NCBI GenBank assembly: GCA_946800325.1
Contig: OX326960.1
Location: 50,959,355 to 51,023,354 of the forward strand
DNA: 64,000 nucleotides
From: Luzula sylvatica
Taxonomy: Eukaryota > Streptophyta > Magnoliopsida > Poales > Juncaceae
Reading direction: 5' to 3'
Shown: piece after piece, positions 54,771 to 64,000 of the stretch
Layout of the letters: each line of letters begins with the position of its first letter
Numbering within the stretch: position 1 is the first letter of the stretch
Notes under the pieces: generated by a model
Told to the model about the DNA's origin: nothing
The model's database searches: none
The model's input: only the letters and a program-made list of their open reading frames with translations
Program-made: the position numbers and the translations under genes

Positions 54771-55248
54771 ATACATAGTCGTTTTTAATAGTGATGTACA
54801 CCCCTTGTTACTCTTTTCCCACTTTATCGATGACGACGTATATATAATTTGGCAGCTTCAAAATTAACACTTACATAATTTAATATCTCAATTTATAATT
54901 TAATTATCTTAATTTATGATTAAACATACAATTAATATGTTAAATCATGAATTAAAATGTTAATTTTTTAAATGGTTAAATTATATTTATGTCATCAAAA
55001 ATGTGGAGGAAGGGGTGGGAGTATGTCCAACATTTTCCTTTTGCCTTACCAACAGGAAAATGTTGCTCTTCCGCCTGATTTCCCCACGTCCCTTGATGCG
55101 TTGGCAAAAGTGTTAACTCATGCTGAGCTCTTAATTCATGAATAGAAAATCGAGCAATCATAACTCTGTTAATTCATGCAGAAGTGGTAATCCTTACCTT
55201 CTTCAATGTCAAATCACATGTTAACCCACCATTAATCTTCGTAAGAAT
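54771..55248. other. Intergenic DNA upstream of the second CRK gene
   Basis: Homology to the first CRK upstream region ends near 54775. AT-rich; no gene, RNA or repeat is recognised. Confidence 0.5.
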
Positions 55249-56510
55249 CACTACAACACGTATGGGCTATTGGGGCAGCCAAAACTGACCCAACAAGACC
55301 TCAAAACCGTCCCTATAGGTTATTGGATCGGTCAGACGACCCTAACTAGGGGTCCCTAAAAGCTGCGATCCTGACAGGGACGGGCCGACCTATAATGCTT
55401 TTGGGGCGGTATTTAATGGGGCGGGCCGACCCTATAATGGCAGGAGTCAAATCAGTACGTTTTGAGTCAAATCAGTACATTAATGGGGCGGGCCGACCCT
55501 ATAACACCCATTAATGGGGCGGGCCGACCCTAATACTGGTCGCCCTTATATTAATTATTAATTATTGGAAATATTATATTATAATTATTAATTATATAAA
55601 TAATAATATGATTATATTAATTACTAATTATTCGAAATATTATATTCTAATTAGTAATTATATAAATAATTCTATAATTATTTTAATTATTAATTATATA
55701 AATAATTAATATTATTATATAAATTATTATACAATTATATTTATATGAAATACTAATCCTACGCACAAATTCAACAAACAACCAAATATACAAACACACA
55801 AACATACATCTTGCACACAAATTCAACAAAGAAGACTAATTATTACATACAATTTTGACCAAAAAGATGGTGAAAATGAATTTTTAAAACTTAAACAAAA
55901 TAATAATGATGAAGAGGCCAAATTATTACAATATTAATTTTTTGACAGATTTAAAAATAGTACAAACAGATCTAGAAAAATTGACCGTCCAGAGAGGACA
56001 ACTCTCTTCTCGACTTCCTCCACTTGTTTTTTGACGCTAATCACATTGTTTAACCTAATTATGAAAAAAAGACAAGAAATAAATATAAGTTTTCAATTAT
56101 AAACATATATACAAGATTTTTTCAGAAATGTATAAATATATTCAAAGGGTATAATACTCATTGAAAATTACATTTTTTTAAAAAAACAGTGAAATATTTA
56201 AATTAAAAATTTATGAAATATTAATGGAGATATAAAATATTAAACCCTTGTGCAGACTTCTTCTCCACAGAATAGAGTCCCTTTCGATATCAAAATTAAA
56301 CCCTAACCTGAAATAAATATGTTAATACGGTTGAATCAACCAAAATAAATGAGAATCGAGACGTAAATAGCAAAATTAAACCCTAACCTTGTTCAAACCG
56401 GTCTGCAACTTGATCGTCTCCACAAAATAGAGTCCCTTTCGATATCTTCTCCATATGCAAATGAAGCTCTAGCAATTTCTGTATCGTATCATCAATTAAA
56501 TTGAATTAGT
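55249..56510 (+). mobile_element. CACTA-type element end, interrupted by Copia-4
   Basis: Begins CACTACAACACGTATGGG at 55249. The first 300 bp carry several direct copies of GGGGCGGGCCGACCCTA (about 55417, 55485, 55517) and related GGGTCGGCC inversions, like the subterminal repeats of CACTA/EnSpm elements. The rest is AT-rich with a duplicated AATAGAGTCCCTTTCGATATC (about 56270 and 56430). The other terminus is not seen before the Copia-4 insertion at 56511. Confidence 0.5.
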
Positions 56511-57103
56511 TGAAAGAAAATATGGCTTAAGAATTGACTTGGAAGAATTTATATAAATAGACAAATCTGCTGTCAGAAGTATGTCCGTTCGGAACGAACT
56601 TGGAGTGCGTTCGAACGGACTTTCCTATCTGAAGTCAGAACAGTGTGCGTTCGAACGCACACTTAAAGTGCGTTCAGAACGGACTTAAGTTCTATATATA
56701 TGAAATTCTGATTTCGTTTTAGGTTAAGTCTTTTTCTGACCTAGGGTTTTGAGCCGTCGTTTCTCTTCTTCTTCTTCCACATAATTCAGATTAGATCTGA
56801 GAGATTGAGAGGGAGAATTGAGAAAAGGATTTGAGAGATTCAATCGTGACGTCGACTAGAACGGCGTTGGTGATTTCCGATCGGTCGAAATCAAGGTGGA
56901 CACGAGTAGAGGGACTGCACTAGCATTCCTTGGAGAAGGTTCACGGATTTGGAGAAGTAATCGACACGTACTAACTTGTACGAGGTAATTCTCCGAAACT
57001 CTTCCTTTTTCGTTGGTTTTAGGGCGTGATCCCGGTAGAATTAGGTTATGCATGCGAGACTAATTCCGCTGCACAATTTGATATAAGCGTGCGTAACCCT
57101 ACA
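56511..57103 (+). repeat. Copia-4 5' LTR
   Basis: 593 bp, TGAAAGAAAATATGG...CCCTACA. The palindrome array at 56580-56690 (GTCCGTTCGGAACGAAC, GTGCGTTCGAACGCAC) directly precedes TATATATA (56693-56700). Confidence 0.9.
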
Positions 57104-57104
57104 G

Positions 57105-57116
57105 TGGTATCAGAGC
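57105..57116 (+). other. Primer-binding site of Copia-4
   Basis: TGGTATCAGAGC, the initiator-Met type, one base after the LTR. Confidence 0.92.
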
Positions 57117-57394
57117 AATCGCTCGTTAAAACCATCGAAAATCGATGTTTTATGTCGAATTTAGGAAATTTTAGAATTTTTTGGGCTAAAATTGCAAAAT
57201 TACACAAAATTGAGCAAAATTGATGATTGAAAGACCTTTAGTGAATCAAATATTGGATATTTGCATGTTATTAAAGTGTTAAACAGATTAGATCTGTTGA
57301 AAATTACATAAATCAGGTTTTTGAGGAAACTGGCAGTATCGAGTCCGTTCCAACGAACTTGGAGTTCGTTATGAACGAATTGGTCGGGTTTTCG

Positions 57395-57430
<36 letters not shown>

Positions 57431-58526
57431 TTAGTCCGTTCGGAACGGACTTGGAGTTCGTTCGGAACGGACTTAGCTTAAAAATTTGAAATTTTTGTGT
57501 CGTTTGTGCGTTCGAACGAACAAGGTCCTGGACAGCCAAATTTTGGTTTCTTTCTGTCAAAAATGCCCAATAATTTAAAATTTCCAATTTATACATTCGA
57601 TACGGTATAGTATATAGCCTAAAACGGGGATGATTGTTTGTGTTGCTTGTAATGTGTGTTGTGTGGGGGCCGGTGAGCTTTCCAAATTGTATTTTATTTA
57701 ATTATGTGGGGACCGGTGAGTCTTCCAAAGTTGTAATAAAATAAAATAGGTTTAGTTTTGAAGAAGGACCTTCAAGGCAAGACGACACGACACGACACGG
57801 AGATTGGATCTTCAAAGCAAGGAGTCATCTTGGGTTTTAGGATTGGGAATTTTAGGGTTTTATGATTGCTCATAAAACTAAAAGGCCAATATGTTATACC
57901 TTATTATTTTATTTGTTTTGGTTAATAAATAAAATAAAATGATTTTAATAAAAAGTAAAATCCTCCCACGTAATTATCAAGTCTAATGCCTCCCTAAATG
58001 GAACCTTCTAGACTAGTATTTGTTTATCTGTGTTGCATGGCCATAGTCTGGCACAGATTTACACGTACGTAGCATGGAAGGCATGCATTGATTAGGAATT
58101 GATGTGTTGCATGGCCATAGTCTGGCATGTCAATTCGCTGATTGAGTGATACTCCATTTGTGGTTTGGACTTGACCAATTCGCTAGCTAGGCTACGATTT
58201 GGGACAAGGAGTGAGGTACACACACTCTGATTTTGAGTTGGACTCAATACCGGACCTCACGAATAAAGCAAGAATCGTCTTGGAGATGATTGGACACCGT
58301 CCTACCCGACGTGACGTATTTTCTGAGTGGTTGGCCATAGTCACCTTAGAAATACGTTAAATAGGGATCTTGTCCATTATGAGATTTAAGGTATCGAATC
58401 TCCGTTTCAATAGTGGGGGCTATTTGAAATGATAAAATAATGAGAATTTCAAGTTAATTAAAATGAATTTTAATATATGAAAGACCATGTTATTAATTAC
58501 ATTATTTTTCAAAAATTGTAGAATTA
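57117..58526 (+). other. Copia-4 untranslated leader
   Basis: 1.4 kb without a coding frame. It holds a second palindrome group (57340-57520, centres TCCA, TATGA, TCGG) split by an oligo-A tract of about 30 bases (57396-57426). It also has a direct repeat GGGGNCCGGTGAG (57665, 57707) and two copies of TTGCATGGCCATAGTCTGGC (about 58033 and 58106) with a third after pol (about 62749). Confidence 0.7.
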
Positions 58527-61500
58527 ATGGCCTTACCAAGTAATAACCGCTTTAGTTTGCGTCCCATTTTGGAAAGGGAACGAATGAACGGAAAGAACTT
58601 TCTCGACTGGCAGAGGAATCTGGGATTCGTTCTGAAACAGGAAGGAAAGGCACATGTCTTGGAGACGCCTATCCCTCCTGTGCCAGGAGATACAGCAACT
58701 GAGGATGAGACATTCGAATATACGACCATGATGGACGATTCGAATGATGTCACATGCCTTATGTTGGCTACTATGGCTCCTGAATATCAAATCCAATTTG
58801 AGAAACAGGATGCATACGAGATTATGAAACAACTCAGAGAGATGTTTCAGGTTCAAGCAAGGGTGGAGAAGTACCAAGCTCTTGGCAATGCGACGCAATG
58901 CAAGATGCAAGATGGTACGCCTGTTAGCTCGCACCTTCTCAAGATGAAAGGATATTTCGATCATCTTGAGAGGCTTGGCATAAAATTCGAGGTGGAGTAA
59001 CAAACTGATTTGATCATGTTGTCACTGCCACCGAGTTTCGATTCGTTCATTTCGCATTTCCACATGTCAGACATGAAAATGACCATTCCCCAGCTTATCG
59101 GAATGCTCAGAACATTCGAAGCTGACATGAAACCGCGGTACATGAAGTCTAGGACTTCGGAAGTATTGGTGGTTGAAGGGAAGAGTCCACGCACTGGGAA
59201 CAAAAACAAGAAGAGGAAGGCAAAGGGAAACAAGGTTGCGCCTAAGCCTGTGGGCAAGAAAGCCAAGGATGACAAGAAGTGTTTCCACTGCCTCAAGGAG
59301 GGACATTGGAAGCGTGATTGCGAGATCTTCCTGAGGGAGAGCAAGCAAAAGACCGCTTCCTTGGACACACCGGCATCAGGTATTTTTGTTATCGAATCTT
59401 ATTTCTTTACTTCATCATCATGGGTGTTGGACACTGGATGTGGGACTCATATTTGTAATAATATGCAGGGCCTAAGAAGTAGAAGATCGTTGATTCGTGG
59501 CGAAGTTGATTTACGCGTCGGGAATGGAGCTCGAGTAGCAGCATTAGCCGAAGGGACGTATGATTTAACTTTGCCAAATGGACTTATTTTAGTTTTGGAT
59601 AATTGTTGTTATGTACCTACTTTGAGTAGGAGTATTATTTCTGTTTCGAGACTTGTTGCGGATGGATATGAATTAGTTATTGGTACTAATGATTGTTTTA
59701 TTCGCAAGAATGACATTTTCTTTAGTAATGTTCTAGTTGAAAATGGTCTATATGTCTTGGATTTAGATAATAACAACAATAATCAGTCCATTTATAACAT
59801 AAATACCACTCAAACTAATGAAACATACTCATGGCATTGTCGTCTCGAACACATAAACGAGAAACGCATTGCTAGACTCCAAAAGGATGGAGTGCTAGAT
59901 TCTTTTGACTTAGAGTCAATAGAAAATTGCGAATCTTGTTTGATGGGTAAGATGACAAAGACACCTTTCTCCAAGAAAGGAGAAAGATCGAAAGATGTGT
60001 TGGCCCTCATACATTCCGATGTATGTGGACCGATGAGTGTCGAGGCTAGAAATAGGTATCGCTACTTCGTGACTTTTACTGACGATTATAGTAGATATGG
60101 ATATCTATACTTAATGCGTCAAAAAAGTGAAACTTTTGAGAAATTCAAAGAGTTTCAACACGAAGTAGAACTTCAACTGGGCAAGAAAATAAAAGCCATT
60201 CGATCGGATCGAGGTGGTGAATACTTGAGCTATGAGTTTGAGGACTATCTTCGAGATTGTGGTATAATATCACAATGGACTCCACCCGGTACACCCCAAT
60301 GGAATGGAGTGTCCGAGAGGAGAAATCGGACCTTGTTGGACATGGTTCGCTCGATGATGAGTCGAACGGATTTGCCAAAGTCATTTTGGGATTTCGCGCT
60401 TCAAACGGACGCTCATATACTGAATAGAGTTCCGTCCAAATCTGTTGAAAAGACACCATATGAATTATGGCATGGCATGGTGCCATCATTGTCTTATCTA
60501 AAGATTTGGGGTTGCGAGGCATACGTCAAAAGGTTATTGACGGAAAAACTCGAGCCAAGATCAGACAAGTGTTTATTTGTGGGGTATCCTCAAGAAACAA
60601 AAGGATACTAATTTTACTTGCCTACCGAAAACAAGGTTTTCGTGGCTCGACGAGGACACTTCTTAGAGAAGGAATTCCTAGATCGTCAAGCCAGTGGGAG
60701 TAAAATTGATCTCGAAGAAATTCGAGAACCACAAACTGAACAAGTTGATCTGGAACAAGCTTCTGAGTTACCATTGGATGGTGAACCAGAATCTAGTACA
60801 CAAGCTATACGTAGATCTAGTAGGAATCGTCAAGAACCTGAGAGATATGGATTTCTCATTAGTAATGACGATGATGAGTTGACTCTAGATGACGAGCCAA
60901 CCTCCTACAAAGGTGCTATGTCTAGCCTGGATTCCTCGAAATGGCATGAAGCCATGAAAACCGAGATCCAGTCCATGTATGATAATAAGGTTTGGAATCT
61001 TATTGATCTACCTAATGGTGCTAAGACCGTTGGGTGCAAATGGGTTTTCAAGAAGAAAACCGACATGGATGGTAATGTACACACTTTTAAAGCAAGACTG
61101 GTGGCGAAAGGTTTCAAGCAAATTCATGATATAGACTATGATGAAACGTTTTCTCCAGTAGCCATGTTTAAAAGTATTCGCATTCTTCTAGCAATAGCTG
61201 CATATCACGATTATGAGATATGGCAGATGGATGTCAAAACCGCTTTCCTTAACGGGAACCTTACCGAGGATGTGTATATGACACAACCCGAGGGTTTTGT
61301 CGATCCAAAGAATACGAATAAAGTGTGCAAGCTTGTGAAATCCATTTATTGATTAAAACAAGCATCTCGTGCGTGGAACATACGATTCGATGAGGTTATC
61401 GCAAAGTATGGTTTCATTCAAAATATCGAGGAACCTTGTGTATACAAGAAATTCAGTGGGAGTTCGGTCGTATTCCTCATCTTGTACGTGGACGACATCT

Positions 61501-62474
61501 TACTCATTGGAAATGACATCCCAATGCTTAACCAGGTTAAGACATATTTGGGAAGTCAATTCGCAATGAAGGACTTAGGAGAAGCCGCCTATATTCTAGG
61601 CGTGAAGATCTATAGAAATAGATCGAGGAGACTTCTCGGACTAAGTCAAAGTACATATATTGACAAAGTGATAACTAGGTTTCACATGGAGCAATCCAAG
61701 AAAGGATTTCTGCCAATGTCTCATGGCATCGCTCTCACTAAGGCTCAGTGTCCTTCAACGGACGCTGAACGTGAGCGAATGAGTCGGATCCCATACGCTT
61801 CGGCTATAGGATCGATCATGTATGCCATGATATGTACTAGACCAGATGTCGCATATGCGTTGAGTGTGACTTCCCGCTATCAGTATGATCCCGGGGAAGT
61901 TCACTGGTCCGCAGTCAAGAGCATTCTTAAGTATCTCAGGAATACTAAAGATATGTTTCTTGTTTATGGTGGTGCGGAAAGAGATCTGGTTATCCAAGGA
62001 TATACAGATGCTAGTTTCCAAACTTGCCCGGACGATTTCCAATCTCAAAGTGGTTACGTCTTCACGCTCAATGGCGGAGCTGTTGTTTGGAAAAGCTCCA
62101 AACAGAAGACGGTGGCTGATTCTACAACTGAAGCGGAATACATCGCGGCTTCGGAAGCCGCAAAGGAGGCTGTCTGGCTACGACAGTTCGTGATGGAACT
62201 TGGAGTTATGCCAAGCATCTCGGGTCCCATGGATGTGTATTGTGACAATAACGGAGCAATAGCACAATCAAAGGAACCGCGAGCGCATCACAGGTCCAAG
62301 CATGTACTCCGGCGTTACCACTTGATTCGTGAGATTACGAAGAGAGGTGACGTGAAAATAATGAAGATACCTACTGATGATAACGTGGCCGATCCATTTA
62401 CGAAGGCACTATCACGTGCCAAGCATGAGCAGCATGCTAGGGCGATAGGATTGGGATATCTATCGCAGTGTTAG
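58527..62474 (+). pseudogene. Copia-4 gag-pol polyprotein, one frame with three nonsense codons
   Basis: One uninterrupted phase of 1316 codons, typical Ty1/Copia size and order, without frameshifts. Gag 58527-59360 (CCHC knuckle CFHCLKEGHWKRDC at 59280-59321); protease DTG at 59430-59438; GAG-pre-integrase block (HCRLEH...CESC) about 59835-59940; integrase catalytic D, D, E at 60018, 60207 and 60315; reverse transcriptase from about 60930 with YVDD at 61485-61496; RNase H about 62080-62400 (TEAEYIA, CDNNGAI, DNVADPFTK). Stops: TAA 58998-59000 in gag, TAA 60609-60611 after integrase, TGA 61350-61352 in reverse transcriptase. All catalytic residues are otherwise present. The LTRs are almost identical, so the stops are young or the copy was mobilised in trans. 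Confidence 0.93.
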
Positions 62475-63773
62475 ATTGGATATTTTATTTATGTTTCTTA
62501 TTGCATAAGGGGATTTGATCTGCCTAGTGCAAGTGGGAGAACATTTATTATGCCCTAGGCGTGTTATTGGGATTGTATTTGTTTATGAGACAGATATTTA
62601 TATTATTATTCATTATATGACCTAACCCTTCATATTTCAAAAAAATTTAATAACAAGAAAGTGTGTGAGAGGTTATTCGATTATTATAATCGGATAGACC
62701 TTGAATTTTATTCTAGTTTAGTGCATCGAGTCAGTTGAGAATAATATGTTGCATGACCATAGTCTGGCATATTGATTTGTCAATTGAATGATAGTAAAAC
62801 CACTAAACGGAATGAATATAATTCTAAAACGTCCCTGGTGTATAAAGTTGTTCATAGGTTTGAACCAGGTAGTCCATTCACTGAATGGAGACTTTTACAT
62901 ACACTGGCATATTCGTAGATGAGATAATCAGGTTTTACTGATCTGGGGCGGTAGCGTCGATTCTAGAATATGGATATACGCGGCGTCGTATATTGGACTG
63001 ACCACTATATGAGTTTGTGACATGGTCAGAGTCATTGGAGACGCACTCATATCCAGATAGTGCGTTTTGGTTCTTCATACTTGAGTGGTCTCATGGATAC
63101 TTAGTATGTGAAAAGGCAATGCTTTGATATAATTGACCCTACGCGTAACTGTGTAGCAGAGATTACTATTGGGTATTGTTTTTAGCATAGGCAAAGGATG
63201 TGAGATTACAAGATAGGAATTGTTCCTTTCTAACCTTGAAAAGGATAGACGGAGATATCTCTCGGGCCCCTCGATTGAATTGAGATTGATGAAATGCTTG
63301 GCCAAGCTCGATGGAACTCATGGAGTTCGCATTGTAATTATCAATCTAATTCTTATCGGGAAAGAGTATATCTGATCAAAAAGAATAGAGGATGACTTGA
63401 AGTCTTAGACTTCACCGTGACTCTTTTGATCAGAAGATATCGCGAACAAGAGGACTAGTAACACTTATCTGAGCTAGGTATGAAGATGTACTGCATCTTC
63501 ATAAAGGTGTTCTCCATCTTTTTCGTGCTAAGTCTGGGTAGGTATTAACGGCAGTCTAGTGCTCGCAATACCTTGTGGATTGCTGCCATATCCACTGCCA
63601 GTCTTAGACGAACCTACAAGGTCACACCAAGATTTCGTAATATATCAGATTCTCAAGATAATGCTCACCAATAAGTTTGTTGGACAAACAAAATGGAATC
63701 ACGTGTGATTAGATCTCACGACATATGTTGGACATATGGCCAAGTTGATTAAGTCTTAATCCAAGAGGGAGTT
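62475..63773 (+). other. Copia-4 3' non-coding region
   Basis: Purine-rich GTGCAAGTGGGAG at about 62528-62540 resembles an internal (central-type) polypurine tract. Then come blocks shared with the other Copia copies: TTCTTCATACTTGAG near 63072, GGGTATTG near 63171, GATAGGAATTGTTCC near 63212, GAGATATCTCTCGG near 63251. On the opposite strand a 76-codon frame (63305-63075) is open but of doubtful meaning. The true polypurine tract is at 63763. Confidence 0.65.
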
Positions 63774-64000
63774 TGAAAGAAAATATGGCTTAAGAATTGA
63801 CTTGGAAGAATTTATATAAATAGACAAATCTGCTGTCAGAAGTATGTCCGTTCGGAACGAACTTGGAGTGCGTTCGAACGGACTTTCCTATCTGAAGTCA
63901 GAACAGTGTGCGTTCGAACGCACACTAAAAGTGCGTTCAGAACGGACTTAAGTTCTATATATATGAAATTCTGATTTCGTTTTAGGTTAAGTCTTTTTCT
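63774..64000 (+). repeat. Copia-4 3' LTR (first 227 bp)
   Basis: Identical to 56511-56737 except one T/A change in CACTTAAAG/CACTAAAAG. The palindrome array at 63843-63953 is included. Confidence 0.92.

Larger units (their letters stand above)
56511..64000 (+). mobile_element. Copia-4: young, nearly complete Ty1/Copia retrotransposon (3' end outside the window)
   Basis: 5' LTR 56511-57103, primer site 57105-57116, leader, one gag-pol frame 58527-62474, a 1.3-kb 3' non-coding region, polypurine tract (AAGAGGGAG, 63763-63771) and the first 227 bp of the 3' LTR (63774-64000). The visible LTR overlap differs at one base. The candidate 5' target duplication TTAGT (56506-56510) cannot be paired because the right end is off the window. 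Confidence 0.9.

Noticed and set aside
55561..55760. AT-rich run with TTAATTATTAATTAT as an origin or matrix-attachment site
   Set aside because: Simple low-complexity DNA inside the CACTA-like fragment; nothing specific supports a function.
61885..62193. 102-codon alternate frame overlapping Copia-4 RNase H
   Set aside because: Shadow of the real pol frame, with no independent motif or leader.

Overview
The window is nuclear DNA of a flowering plant, most likely a eudicot. It is AT-rich and intron-bearing, and it holds receptor-kinase genes of the plant-specific DUF26 (cysteine-rich receptor-like kinase, CRK) family together with Copia-type, gag-only and Gypsy-type LTR retrotransposons whose primer-binding sites match plant tRNAs. 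I cannot name the species from sequence alone.

Host genes. Two tandem CRK genes lie on the minus strand. Only the ectodomain exon of the first is inside (1414-2251); its kinase exons would lie left of base 1. The second is present in full (exons between 54587 and 49060). All kinase motifs are intact, but a 4-bp TAGC duplication in exon 1 (54457-54464) separates signal peptide from ectodomain. The two first exons, their promoters and intron 1 are clearly homologous, so the block is a tandem duplication later pushed apart by about 45 kb of transposons.

Transposon block, about 3.6-48.6 kb. It is a nest that can be unpicked by 5-bp target-site duplications (TSDs). Copia-2 (minus, decayed) was hit in pol by Copia-1 (minus, 7742-38070, TSD CATAA). 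Copia-1 was hit in its 3' non-coding part by B1 (plus, 9315-31577, TSD ATGGT). B1 was hit in its second ORF by C (minus, Gypsy-like, 14928-29441, TSD AGGCG). C was hit in one LTR by B2 (plus, 21362-29111, TSD GGAAG). LTR divergence by eye follows the order: about 1.0 % for B1, 0.9 % for C and 0.3 % for B2. To the right are a 5'-truncated Copia-3 (plus), a hAT-type element carrying a captured CML42-like EF-hand gene (41372-42875), a B3 remnant and two solo LTRs. Right of the second CRK come a CACTA-type end and a young, nearly complete Copia-4 (56511 to beyond 64000) whose single gag-pol frame is broken by three nonsense codons.

The most unusual content. (1) Family B elements have paired LTRs, a Copia-type gag and a second conserved ORF resembling the 'putative plant transposon protein' family, but no protease, integrase or reverse transcriptase; B2 is intact and very young. 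(2) Several otherwise different LTR families share dense arrays of a short palindrome with invariant arms and variable centre, CGT-N4-ACG, usually as CCGT-N4-ACGG. The arrays mostly sit just upstream of the LTR TATA box and of the second ORF. In B1 the two LTRs differ at exactly the two mirror-image positions of one 20-bp palindrome, so the symmetry was preserved.
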